A DNA stretch of 64,000 nucleotides from the NCBI GenBank assembly GCA_014529385.2, contig CM043956.1, positions 66,080,281 through 66,144,280 on the forward strand, in the 5' to 3' direction. Below, in pieces: positions 47,974 through 58,753 of the stretch. Position numbers and translations under genes: made by a program. The first letter of the stretch is position 1; every line of letters begins with the position of its first letter. This DNA is from Adiantum capillus-veneris (Eukaryota > Streptophyta > Polypodiopsida > Polypodiales > Pteridaceae). Below the pieces are notes generated by a model. That model was not told the DNA's origin, searched no databases, and worked only from the letters and a program-made list of their open reading frames with translations.

Positions 47974-48104
47974 TGTAAGACTACGGGGGACTGGACCATG
48001 CAACTCTCCACCCAACCGTGCCATATATAGAATCCTAGCCCCTAAATATAGCGCCCCTTGATCGCATGTCCGTCCTGGCCCTTGGCCCTTCCCTTGGCCT
48101 GACA
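47974..48104 (-). repeat. C element LTR, right (minus), a 5' LTR
   Basis: 131 bp. It differs from the left LTR at about four positions after reverse-complementing. Its outer edge CCTGACA abuts the ATTTA target duplication. Confidence 0.85.
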
Positions 48105-48205
48105 ATTTAAGTAAAATAGTATTGCATAGAGAGAATGATATAAAATAGATATATAGTGGCTATATAGATAGGATAGAGGTAGATAGAAAAGAATCTGCTA
48201 CTGCA

Positions 48206-50115
48206 TCACCCTCCAGGGTCAAATGGAAAGCTCGAAGCTTCCCCAATCATAGTGTAGGCACCACGTGGATCAAAAACAAAATAATGGTCGTAGCCATCCA
48301 CCTATAAAGCATGTACATCCAAGCCTTCCTTTGCACTTGTAGGCCAATAGACACGCCACCCTTCCAACCCTTCATAGCATGGAGCTTTCTCATCCTGCAT
48401 CCATAAGTCTTTGCGCCAACCATAAACATACTTTCGACCACTTGAAGCATTGGTACCATAAGCAGCTATCATGTCATCTGCTACTACAGAACCCTCCATG
48501 GTATAGTTTTGTCAAAAAACCCTCGCCACCGACACAAAAATACCTGTAAAGCAACTTCCAATAACACATGTATCCATAGCATCACATAAAATAGAACGAC
48601 CCTGCCATTTGTCTCCTCTTGCTGCATAGCCAAGAAAACCTGATCCCTTTGCATCCCTGCATCCAAACCTTCTAAACACGGCTCCAAGGCCAACTTTTCA
48701 TACTCAAGAGCATGACCTGCTAAAGCTTCAACCAGTCCTTCAAAGACCTCATCACCTGCAAGGTTGGTGGCACCTTCCTCTCTACATGGAGCCTTGATCT
48801 CATAGGTTGCACGTGTATCAGCTTCTATAGAGTCATCTTCCGGAGCTAACTCTCCACGGCTACACACAAACTCTCAAACTTCAAAGCACACCTCTACATC
48901 CTCACCAAGGCAAGGTTTCCCCACCACCATAGACAACTCACTTTGATATACCTCTGTTTCTGCTTGTAGCTCCTGCAAGTCATCCTCGAAAACCTGCTCT
49001 TTAATTAAATTTGATGCACAATCAAACCATACCTCTTCCTCCAATAGGGACTCACCATCACATGACATTTGATAGGGCTGCTCGACTGGCAGTTCCATAC
49101 AAGGCATCTCCTCACCTGCACTATCCTTCTCCTCGACCTTTAGCTAGGTGACAAGAAACTCGCATACACCTTTCTCCACTTCATCCACATAAAAAACATA
49201 ATAAGTTTCATACCTAGGAGACCGGGATTTCGTCTCCCACGTAGCATTTGTATCCAAACTTTTGCTGAAGCTATGAGAACTGTCGGACTCCTCTTCTGAT
49301 CTTTCTGATTCTTGGACCACTGCTACCTTCCTCGTTGCTGGCTCTAGAACCAACACTTCGTCTTCAAGGACTTTTGTCTCCTTGTCCTCTTGAAGAACCA
49401 AACTGGGTGGCACCTTCAACATGCCTCCCTCTGCCCTTTGAGACCTGGTTGGAACTTGTTCTACCTCTTCTACCTTGGCATCCTCTTCACGCGATTTGAT
49501 CACATTCATATCAAGAAAAAAAGGAGATTTTACCTCTTGATGCTCATCAATATGTTTGGGCGTAGGCCACTGGCTACCGTGATTGCCGACTGTACCAATC
49601 CTGCCTCCATATTCTGCTCCATCCTTTGACTTTTTGCTCTGGCAACATGGATGGCTTGATCAAAGGTCCTTGGATCTTCATAGTCCACCCTCTCATGAAC
49701 ATAGGGATGCAAGCAAGAAAGAAACCTTTCCATCTTACAGTATCTTGCATTGGTTGCTTGGGTAGCAGACGCGAAATCCCCCCAATAAGCTTCAAATTTA
49801 GCAACAAAAGCATTGAAATTTGCACTTACTTTCTGCTGTAAGCCTTTGAGCTTTGCGTCTGCTTCTGAAGCCAACACCACCTTTGGATACCGTTGTAGAA
49901 AGTGGTCTCAAAATTCGATCAAGTATTCTGCTTGTCCACATCTTCTAAGCCATTGAACCAAACTTTTGTTTTACCTTGCAGCAACAAAGGTAGAGTTTGA
50001 AGCTTCGCTTCATCACTTAGCATCTGCAAGACTGCCAGCATAAATAGCTCAAAATCTGGAACCAATTGTGAGCATCTTCATCTTCTTTGAACATTGGACC
50101 AAACTCCTGCTTCAT
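48206..50115 (-). pseudogene. gag2 of the B tandem, full length but broken
   Basis: ATG 50115 (MKQEFGP...) to TGA 48206 (FPFDPGG, stop), about 636 codons, the same extent as gagD. In order: capsid-like part (about 50090-49530, with FDQAIHVARAKSQRMEQ); an acidic Ser-rich middle (ESDSSHSFSKSLDTNATWET, 49509-49144); AEVWFDC-like VWFDCASNLIKEQVFEDDLQ (49107-48880); an in-frame TGA at 48874-48876; then ELAPEDDSIEADT and a hydrophobic segment, VVLFYVMLWIHVLLEVALQV (about 48600-48540), and a C-terminal part with YWPTSAKEG. Stops and frameshifts also lie near 49140, 49520 and 49890-50000. No zinc knuckle or enzyme domain is seen. It would be the capsid protein of a non-autonomous LTR element. Confidence 0.7.
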
Positions 50116-50177
50116 CTTGACTCAAGAACACTTCGGTAGGAAGCAATCACTGGTTCCTCAGTGGGGGCACCACAAGA

Positions 50178-51626
50178 TGGAAAGGAGAAAATGGGAAAAC
50201 ACCCAGCACATAATCTGACTGCCTCTATATAGCCGCGTGATTTCACAACACCCCTATCCCCTACTAATCATACACATAGAGACCCAATTTGCTAACAACT
50301 GTTGTATAGTCCCGTACCCAATCAACACGGACTGCTCTCAAAGACCATAGAATATGTATTCACAGCTTCAACCTCTAAACTTTTGAGAACACCTTTACCC
50401 AAAGATATGCACTTTCAAATCAACCAACACATAGAGAGATGCACCATGCCCTCTCACAAGCTTATATGCCGACAAACAACTGTCTCAAGAGCAAAAGGAA
50501 AGATTGACACAGACTGGGGGTATAAATCTTTCAAAAATGGATGTACAATGAAAAAATCCATGAAAAAACCACCCTGCTTTAGCGTAGGATCCGGCGAATC
50601 ATTTGATAAGCACTGGCAAGATACTGTGCTTGGCTATCTTCCACCTTTGGACCTCGGATGAGAGTTCCAGCATGCCACGTTCGAGTTGGACATGCCCTCA
50701 ACCTATGCTTTCTTACCTTCGCCTCTTCCCAACATATTGGCTGCCTCTTGGGCTCTTGCTCGGCCAGCCCCTCACCTGCAATCCGATATAGCAGCCACCC
50801 CTGCTCGCTAGAGCTCCCCTGTCCTTGTCAAACAACTATCCGAGGTCGCCCTCCACTAGCCAAGGCCCGTCACCTCTTGCCACCTTCCAACCTGTCTTCT
50901 TCTGTAGTCAGCCGCCCCTTGGCCCTCCTCTGTCGTGCCACCCTCAGCCCACTGCGTCTTGTTCTCAGGCCCACCACCTTGCCTCCTGTAGTGGCTCCCC
51001 CCCACTGGCAGTGCTCCTTCCCGCCTTCAACTGGCCGGCCCCTAGCCCTTGACCCTCCTCCCGAGTGCCTCTTTTGCATGCTACCCGATATGGCATCCCT
51101 CTCCTTCCAACCTCCAAGTGGAGGCGCTTTCTTTCATGTAGCCCACCACCTGCATCAAATGCAACTCGCTTTCTGTTTTATTAATAGCTTTAAAAAGCTT
51201 TGGGCTTGGCCCCCTTACACACGCCAAAAATTTTGAAGGTCGGAAAAACTTCACCAAGTTTAAATGCTCTCGTGAAGTTCCTTCTCGCCTCTTTTAAAGC
51301 TGTGTCCTGGATGAAGCTTTATAATAAGGAGCATTTCTCATGGCGCCGATGAACCCATGGCCGCAACAGACCATAGCTAAACATAATCTGCACTCAAAAC
51401 AATGCTTCTCGAGATATCCACCAATGGTAGCATATATAAGTTTCCTTTATTAGAGAAGCTTGAAAACCCTCTTTGGTCTGCTAAAAGAAACATTTGGCAT
51501 ACACATCACAATCACATTTGCGACAAGTTGTATCTAGCACTTGGCCAAGAACTGTGATACCTTCCTGCATACTGCCATGCACCTGCTGTTAGCACTTTCT
51601 CGGGTAGACATTTTCTTGGTGTACCA
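50178..51626 (-). mobile_element. B-family LTR3
   Basis: 1,449 bp, TGGAAAGGAG...GGTGTACCA. The primer-binding site (TGGTGCCCCCACTGAGGA on the minus strand) lies on its left, so it is the 5' LTR of int2. Its right edge abuts element A integrase text (TGGTTATTTGAG). A plus-strand frame (50658-51236, 192 codons, Pro/Ser-rich) runs antisense through it. Confidence 0.85.
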
Positions 51627-51627
51627 T

Positions 51628-52050
51628 GGTTATTTGAGTACTTTAACAAAACAGGGTGATTGTTCAAAGCATGAGTTTAAGAGGATATGCAAAAAATCAT
51701 ATGGGTACTTTCTGCAAGATGGTTACTTATGGAAACATCCAAAACAGAGGGGTGCTATACCACAAAGGGTAGTATGTAACAAACAGAGTCATGTAAAGGT
51801 CATGCACGAGTTTCATGAGAACCTATGGGCTGGACACCGTGGTGTGTGGGCAACCTTTTCAAAGCTAAAGGAAAGGTATTGGTGGAAAGGTATGTACAAG
51901 GATGTATCCCACTTTGTGGAATCATGTGTAACATGTCAAATGTATTCAAATGTGCGACATCGTGATAGGTTACATCCTACTTATCCACTAGCCATACATT
52001 ACAAATAAGTTGTGGATCTAGTCACCATGCCTTTTGGACTCTGGCAGATG
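51628..52050 (+). pseudogene. Element A integrase N-terminus (zinc-binding domain)
   Basis: Starts YLSTLTKQGD at 51631. FLQDGYLWKHPKQRGAIPQR is followed by the HHCC domain: HEFHENLWAGHRG, then YWWKGMYKDV and ESCVTCQMY. This is the zinc-binding domain of Ty3/gypsy integrase. After PLAIHYK a TAA (52007-52009) interrupts VVDLVTMP, whose Asp is the first of the integrase DDE triad. The text leaves integrase at LWQM (about 52050) and continues directly as RT, so the rest of integrase is missing. The start is cut by LTR3. Integrase normally follows RNase H; here it precedes RT. Confidence 0.8.
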
Positions 52051-52985
52051 AGGAACAAGCTTCTTTGCAACCTAGTCTCAGAGATCCAAAAGGGATTGGA
52101 CACAGGTTTACAAAGGAGTCTCTAAAGCAATTGAAGATTTGGAATGAGGACTCCTTGACACAGGTTGAAAGGGAATGTTTTGAAGAGATGCTCTCTAAAC
52201 ATGGAAAAGCATTTGCATTTGAGCCACATGAGATAGGACGTGTAGATCCTACCATTTTTGCTCCTATGGTGATCTTTACCATCCCTCATGTACCTTGGAA
52301 CTTACGGCCAATACCAGTTCCAAAGGCTCAGTTACCAAAGTTAATTAAGCTACTAAATGAGAAGATGAAGATGGGTATTTTGCAGCTTTTATGTGCTCCA
52401 TACTCAAAAATGTGGTTCATAGTACCAAAGAAGAATGGAGCTTTGCGCTTCATCCAAGATATGCAGCCGGTCAACAAAGTCACAATTAGGAATATGGGTA
52501 CAGGGCCAATTGTGGATGAGTTTGCAGAAGCATTTGCAGGAAGGGCAATATATTCTATGGGAGATTTGTACTCAGGGTATGATCAGATCCAACTACCAAT
52601 AGAAAGTAGGGATCTGACTACCATGAGGACACCTATGGGTTTGTTAAGGATGTGTACCTTACCACAGGGAGCAACCAATTTGGTTGCACATATGATGAAT
52701 GGTATGAATAAGGTCTTACGTGACTTTATTCCCCAAGTAACTATGCCCTTTCTTGATGATGTTCCTATTAAAGGATGTGAAGTAAGGAATAAAGATGAAG
52801 CTTTGGATTCCAAGGGGTGCCGCAACTTTGTGGCACAACACATAGATGATTGTGACAAGATCCTATCCAAACTGGAAGAGGTGAACCTTACCCTCTTGGG
52901 ACAAAAGTCTGTGTTTGAAGGAGGTGTTGATTGTTGGGCACATGTGTGGTCTCAATGGGAGACGACCTTGTCCAACAAAAATTGA
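52051..52985 (+). pseudogene. Element A reverse transcriptase
   Basis: An open frame of 306 codons (52065-52985). It begins QPSLRDPKGIGHRFTKESLK, then FAFEPHEIGRVDPT and PWNLRPIPVPKAQLPKL. RT core motifs follow: YSKMWFIVPKKNGALRFIQD, IYSMGDLYSGYDQIQLP (first catalytic Asp), MRTPMGLLRMCTLPQGATN, and TMPFLDDVPIKGC, where FLDD (52750-52761) takes the place of the YVDD/FIDD pair. All RT blocks are present in order, so the fold was intact until recently. The frame shifts near 52915, where KSVFEGG should continue as VGHMCG. Copies element RNA into DNA; Ty3/gypsy type. The protease that should precede it is absent. Confidence 0.85.
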
Positions 52986-53749
52986 TGCAACTCAGAAGAT
53001 GAAGGAGGTATGCATATCTGTGAGTGAAGTTCGCAGATTTCTTGGTGCATGTGTGTTTTATGTTATATGGATTCCACATTATGCACATGTAGCAGATACT
53101 TTGTACCATTTGTTAAGGAAAAATCAAAAGTTTCATTGGGGAGACGCACAAGCAAGATCTATAAGAAAGCTAAAGGATTTGCTACAACAAGCATCGACTT
53201 TAAGAAAGGTAAACTATGAGTGTGGAAAGCCAGTAATAGTGACAGTGGATACAAGGAATTGGATGGGCAATAGGGTAAGATGACGAAGAGGGACATAGGT
53301 ATGTGGTAAGGTTTGGAGCCAAGGTTCTAAGTAGTCGACAAAGGAACTACCCACACGTAGAACGGGAGTTGTGGGGCATGGTTACAGCACTAAAGTTTGA
53401 AAAGGAGTACTTGATTGGAGCATATGTGGGTGTGGAAACAGATTGTCTGCCACTCATTAGAATGATTACAAGCTGCTCAACACCAAACATTGCCATGCAA
53501 AGATGGATTTCCTACATTAAGTCCTTGAGTCCTGAGTTCAAGCATATAGCAGGAAAAGACAATCCGGTAGCGGATATGCTATCAAGGGCAAGGTATGAGG
53601 ATGAGAAAGACATGGTAGATGATAGTGAAGATGTACGCACAAGGTTCTACTCCATTAATCATGTTGATCATAATGATGTTGGCACACCTAGTGCACTTGA
53701 GTTGTTTTTATAAGATGGGTCTGAAGGAGATTGGTTGCTTATTGGTCGT
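52915..53749 (+). pseudogene. Element A RT connection and RNase H
   Basis: The first part (to 53283) reads VSEVRRFLGACVFYVIWIPH and HYAHVADTLYHLLRKNQKF, the RT thumb/connection, then PVIVTVDTRN with the first RNase H Asp. A frameshift near 53275 leads to 53303-53713: FGAKVLSSRQRNYPHVEREL (catalytic Glu), GVETDCLPLIRM (Asp), GKDNPVADMLSRARY (Asp). The acidic set D-E-D-D is complete. The tail INHVDHNDVGTPSALELFL is stopped by TAA 53711-53713 and ends at GGTCGT (53749), exactly where LTR4 begins. It is the same tail and junction as at 38911-39008. Confidence 0.85.
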
Positions 53750-54956
53750 TTGAAAGGGGGAAATGGGAAAAACACCCAGCACATAATCTGACTGCCTCTA
53801 TATAGCCCAGTGATTTCACAGCACCCCTATCCCCTACTAGTCATACACACAAAGACCCAATCTGCTAACAATTGTTGTATAGTCCCGTGCCCAATCAACA
53901 CGGACTGCTCTCAAAGACCATAGAATATGTAATCACAGCTTCAACCTCTAACCTTTTGAGAACACCTTTACCCAAAGATATGCACTTTGAAATCAACCAA
54001 CACATAGACCGATGCACCACGCCCTCTCACAAGCTTATATGCCGATAAACAACTGTTCTCAAGAGCAAAAGGAAAGATAGACACAGACTAGGGGGTATAA
54101 ATCTTTCAAAAATGGATGTGCAATGACAAAAGCCATGAAAAAAACCACCCTGCTTTAGCGTAGGATCGAGTGAATCATTTCATAAGCACTAGCAAGATAC
54201 TGTGCTCGGCTATCTTCCACCTTTGGACCTCGGATGAGAGTTCGAGCATGCCACCTTTGAGTTGGACATGCCCTCAACCTATGTTTTCTTGCCTTTGCCT
54301 CTTCCCCACATACTGGCTGCCCCGTGGGCTCTTGCTCTGGCAGCCCCTCACCTGCAATCTGATATAGCAGCCACCCTTGCTCGCTACAGCTCTCGGCTTG
54401 ATGCCCCCAATCACTGGCCGCCCGCCCTGTCCTTGTCAAACAACTGTCCAAGGTCGCCCTCCACTAGCCAAGGCCCGTCACCTCTTGCCACCTTCCAACC
54501 TGCCTTCTTTTGCACTCGGCCGGCGCCCTTAGCCTCCTCTGTCCTGCCACCCTCGGCCCACTGCCGTCTCGTGCTCAGGCCCACCACCTTGCATCCTGTA
54601 GTGGCTCCCGCCCACTCGCAGTGCTCCTTCCCACCTTCAGCTCGCCTGCCCCTGGCCCATGACCCTCCTCCCCAGTGCCTCCTCTGCATGCTACCCGATA
54701 TGGCATCCCTCTCCTTCCAACCTCCAAGTGGCGGTGCTTTTCTGCAAGCAACCCGCCACCTACATCAACTGCAGCTCCCTTTATTTTTTATTAATAGCTT
54801 TAAAAAGCTTTGGGCTTGGCCCCCTCGCACACGCCAAAAATTTTGAAGGTCGGAAAAACTTCACCAAGTTTAAATGCACTCACTGAGTTCCTTGTCGCCT
54901 CTTTTAAAGCTCTATCCTGCATGAAGCTTTATAATAAGGAGCATTTCTCATGAAGC
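53750..54956 (-). mobile_element. B-family LTR4, left part (split by D)
   Basis: Starts TTGAAAGGGGG (one change from TGGAAAGG). It follows the LTR text to GCATTTCTCATG, where element D begins; the remainder is at 60438-60721. It shares a private variant with LTR5 (TTTTGCACTCGGCCGGCGCC), so LTR4 and LTR5 are a pair from one insertion. A plus-strand antisense frame of 194 codons runs at 54262-54846. Confidence 0.85.
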
Positions 54957-56613
54957 TGGTACACCCAAACTGTGTCGATCTATGGAAGTGCAAGAGGTCC
55001 AGGCATGGCTATTTGCAGGCAAATGGCAAAGTGCTTCAGTGGCTATTTGATGCAAGGTATGGCAAGCATTGCCAGGATATGTATGCTCAATGTGGATGTT
55101 CGAAGGTCAAGGCTAGTTTTAGAACTGCTGATCGGGGAAGTTGAGAAGGCTCAAAGCGTTGGGTCTTTTGAAGTTTCGTACCGCTTCAAGCTTGGATCTA
55201 TTCAGCGAGGCTATACCGTGGCGGACCCGTATGTTGTAGATGGGCAGTCTTGCCTTTGCTCATTTTTATGTGGCTTGCTTTCGAGTTGGGCGTCGAAACT
55301 TGGGGCATGCGGACGTTTGAAGGAGGCATTCGAAGGTCGGCTATGTATGGCGTGTGCAAGGGGGCCAAGCCGAAAAGCTTTGTGAAGCTCTTAATTTAAT
55401 TTTAAAAAACGGGTGGCTACTGTTGGCGCCATGCAGAGGGAGAAGAGCCAGTTGAGGTGGCGTGCCATGAAAAGCAAGGAAAGGGCCATGGCCAGTTGCG
55501 TAAGGAAATCCCGCCAGGTGAATACAAAAGGGGCACGACAGTTGATAGACCGGGGGAGGCCTGTTGATAGAGGAGGGCGACCAATAGCGAGGTCGCTATT
55601 GGCCTACCAGAGAAGGAGAGGCCTCGCGAGTGATGGCTTGAGGGGACGGGCTGGTGCAGGACACAGGGGTGCATCCAGTAGAAGGCCACGGGGTGGCGTT
55701 GTGTGAAGGACCCCCAGACTATTGGCAAGAGCTGCAGAGGGAGCAAGTGGAGAGAAGCCACGGGGTGGCGCCACTTGGGGATGAGGAGGGCTGGCCTGAA
55801 GGGCCGCCAGTGAAGAGGGTGGCCGACCATAGGTGAGAGAGTTGCAAAGGGCGGGCCTGAGTTGGCCACGAGGCAGCGCTGCATGGCAGCGTGATTAAGG
55901 GAGGGGGCTGTAGTTGCAAGGCCGCCACGGCTGCAAGGGCCATGGGGTGGCATATAGGACAGGGAGAGCGCAGAAGAGGAGGCTTGAAGAAGCCACGAGG
56001 TGGTGGTGTTCTGGAGACCTGCCATAGGGGCCATACTTAGAAGGCTCAGGTTTGCAGAGAAAGGCGCAGGTGGCGCAGCTTGAGGTTGGCCGTCAGTGTT
56101 GGCATGGTAAGGAGGAGGTAAGGGGGCCACAAAGGGCTGCCAGATCGAAGCAAGAAGGAGAGTCGGTTGCAGGAGAAGAATGCATCTTACACACTTTAAA
56201 TGAAGCTAATGGCATCAGTGTCACCATAAGCTCGCCCTCTGGCTCTTATATTCATTTGTTTGTCACCATGTGTGTGTGTAAGTATTCCTTGCGTGGGTAT
56301 CAAGTATGCAAAAGTGGGTGTCGGCTTGGCATAATCTGAGTGTATGCTAGAGTTTTTTGCAAAGGTCTGCGGTTATCGATCAATATATAGAGAAAGGTGC
56401 ACTGAAGGGTTAATGTGGAAACCATGATGATATGCTTTGTGACTGGGTGTGTGCAATAGGGGATGGTCGGGATCGGGCTTGGACAGTAATGGTTTGCAGA
56501 TTGTGTATCTAGATGTGTGTTTGCTAGGGGATAGGGGTGCTGTGAGATCACTAAGCTATATAGAGGCATCGAGTTTATGTGGTGGTGGTTTTCCCATTTC
56601 CCCCTAATTTCCA
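54957..56613 (+). mobile_element. Element D 5' LTR
   Basis: 1,657 bp, TGGTACACCC...AATTTCCA. It holds a sense frame of 137 codons (54972-55385) and an antisense frame of 237 codons (56130-55417, Pro/Ser/Ala-rich). TATA-like boxes lie at 56382-56390 (AATATATAG) and 56556-56564 (CTATATAGA); the second is conserved in family B LTRs. Confidence 0.85.
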
Positions 56614-56618
56614 TCTTG

Positions 56619-56636
56619 TGGTGCCCCCATTGAGGA
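56619..56636 (+). promoter_or_regulatory. Element D primer-binding site
   Basis: TGGTGCCCCCATTGAGGA, five bases (TCTTG) after the LTR end CCA. The same spacing and near-identical sequence occur next to LTR2, LTR3 and LTR5. Confidence 0.6.
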
Positions 56637-56675
56637 CCCACTGATTGCTTCCTAACAAGGTTTTCTTGAGTCAAG

Positions 56676-58585
56676 ATGAAACAGGAGTTTGGGCCAGTGT
56701 TCAAAGGAGATGAGGATGCAGATGATTGGCTTACCGATTTTGAGCTATTCATGCTGATAGTACTCTGGATGCCAAGCAATGAAGCAAAGCTCCAAACTCT
56801 ACCTTTGGTGCTGCGAGGAAAAGAAAAGGTTTGGTTCGATGGCTTAGAAGATCTGCACAAGCATAATTGGATCGGATTTTGCGAGCAATTCTTACAAAGG
56901 TATCGAAAGGTGGTGTCAGCTTCGGAGGTAGATGCGAAAATCAACGGTTTTCAACAGGACGTAAGTGCGAATTTCGATGCTTTTGTTGATAAATTTGAAT
57001 CTTATTGGGGGGATTTGGCGGCTGCTACCCAAGCAACCAATGCGGGATATTTGAAGCTCGAAATGTTTTAACCATGCTTGCATCCCTATGTTCGTGAGAG
57101 AGTCGATTATGAAGATCCAAGCACTTTTGATGAAGCCGTCAGAGTCGCCAGAGCAAAGAGTCGAAAGATGAAGAAGAAGATGGAGGCAGGATTGCTGCAG
57201 TCGGCAGTCATTGTAGCAAGTGGACCTAATCCCAAGCAGATCAATGAGCATCAAGAGATAAAATCTCCTTTTTTTGTTGATTTGAATGTGATCAAAGCAC
57301 GTGAAGCTGATGCCAGGATAGAAGAGCTAGACGAAGTGCCAACCAGGCCTCAAAGGATACAGAGGGGTATATTCAAAGTGCCACCCAGTTTGCTTCCTCA
57401 AGAGAACGAGGTAATAGAATATCTTAAAGAAGAGGTGCCAGTTCCAGAGCTAGCAACGAGGAAGGTAGCAGTGGTCCAAGAATTGACAAGATCAAAAAAG
57501 GAATCTGACAGTTCTCAAAGCTCTAGCAGTAGTTTGGACACAGATAGCATGTGGGAGACAGAATCCCTGTCTTCTAGGTATGCAACTTATGATGTCTTTC
57601 ATGTAGATGAAGCTGAGAAAAATGTATGCGAGTTGCCTGCCAGCCAGTTGAAGATCGAAGAAAAGCATAGTGCAAGTGTAGAAATGTCTTGTGTGAACAG
57701 GCCAGTCAAGCAACCATCTCTTGTGTCTTATGATGGTGATTCCTTGCTAGCGGCAGAGGTATGGTTTGATTCTGTATCAGACTTAATTGAAGAGCAGGTT
57801 TTCGAGGATGACTTGCAGGAGCTAGAAGCAGAAATAGTGGTAGGTCAAGTGGATTTGTCTATGCAGGGGATGGGCAACCTTGCCTTGGTGAGCATGTCGA
57901 GGTGTGCTTTGAAGTTCCAGAGTTAGTGTGTGGCTGTGGAGAGTTAGCGTCGACAGATGACTCTATGGAAGCTGATACAGGTGCAGCCTATGAGCGAGAG
58001 GCTCCATGCAATGAGGAAGGTGACACCAACCTTGCCGATGATGAGGTGTTTGTAGAACAGGTTGTCGTTCTAGCAGGTCATGTCCTTGAGTATAAAGAGA
58101 TGGTTTTGGAGCCATCTTTAGAGGGTTTGGATACAGGTTTGCAAAGGGATCAGGTTTACTTGGCTATGCAGCAGGTGGAAGCAAATTGCAGGGTTTTTCT
58201 TTTTTATGCGGTGCTATTGATAGCCATGTTGTTGAAAGTTTCTTTGCAGGGTGTACTATGCAGGTTTCAATGCTCATGTGATGAAGATAATGATATGGAG
58301 GGTTCTATAGCGGATGCTATGATAGCAGTTTATGGTACTAATGCTTCAAGTGGTCGAAAGCATGCTTATGGTTGGCAGTAAGACTTATGGATGCAGGGTG
58401 ACAAAGATCCATGCTATGAAGAGATGGAAGGATGGACTGTCTATTGGCCTACAAGTGCAAAGGAAGAAGTGAAGATACATGATTTACAGGTGGATGGCCA
58501 CAGCCAATGCTTTGTTTTTGATCCAGGTGGACTTTATGCCATGCTAGAGGGAGCTTTGAGCTTTCCATTTGACCCTGGCGGGTGA
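56676..58585 (+). pseudogene. gagD, gag-like protein with hydrophobic C-terminal module
   Basis: ATG 56676 (MKQEFGPVFKGDEDADDWL) to TGA after FPFDPGG, about 636 codons; the best-preserved copy of the family. Residues 1-130: capsid-like, with FELFMLIVLWMPSNEAKLQT, LPLVLRGKEKVWFDGLED and QFLQRYRKVVSASEVDAK. Residues 135-280: FDEAVRVARAKSRKMKK, then basic and acidic linkers. About 280-310: Ser-rich (ESDSSQSSSSSLDTD). About 510-530: VFLFYAVLLIAMLLKVSLQG, long enough to cross a membrane. Last about 90 residues: SSGRKHAYGWQ, YWPTSAKEE, HSQCFVFDPGG. Broken by TAA 57069-57071, a frameshift near 57875 and TAA 58379-58381. No zinc knuckle, protease, RT or integrase. Capsid protein of a non-autonomous element; the role of the C-terminal module is unknown. 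Confidence 0.7.
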
Positions 58586-58717
58586 TGCAGTAGCAGATGC
58601 TCTTCTCTCTATATCTATCCTATCTATATAGCCACTATCAGTTTTCTTATACAGTCTATATATCTATGCTATATCATTCTCTCTATACATACTTATTATA
58701 CTCAAATAATGCTGTGG

Positions 58718-58753
58718 TTGAGCATGAATGCTCAACGAGGGGGTGGGCAATGA
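58718..58753 (+). promoter_or_regulatory. Hairpin and polypurine tract of element D
   Basis: TTGAGCATGAATGCTCAA (58718-58735) is a perfect 8-bp inverted repeat with a 2-base loop. CGAGGGGGTGGGCAATGA follows, directly before the 3' LTR start TGGTACAACC. The same pair is found in int2 (43280-43315) and int3 (60722-60757). Confidence 0.7.

Larger units (their letters stand above)
43331..48104. mobile_element. Composite element C with inverted outer LTRs
   Basis: 4,774 bp bounded by TGTCAGGCCAAGG at the left and CCTTGGCCTGACA at the right. A 5-bp target duplication ATTTA flanks it (43326-43330, 48105-48109). The empty site survives in int3 (gcattATTTAtgtaaaatag, about 60764-60783). Three 131-bp LTRs lie inside: plus at 43331-43461, minus at 47042-47172, minus at 47974-48104. 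Each differs from the left copy at 3-4 positions. A normal LTR element has outer LTRs in the same orientation; here they are opposite. Confidence 0.85.
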
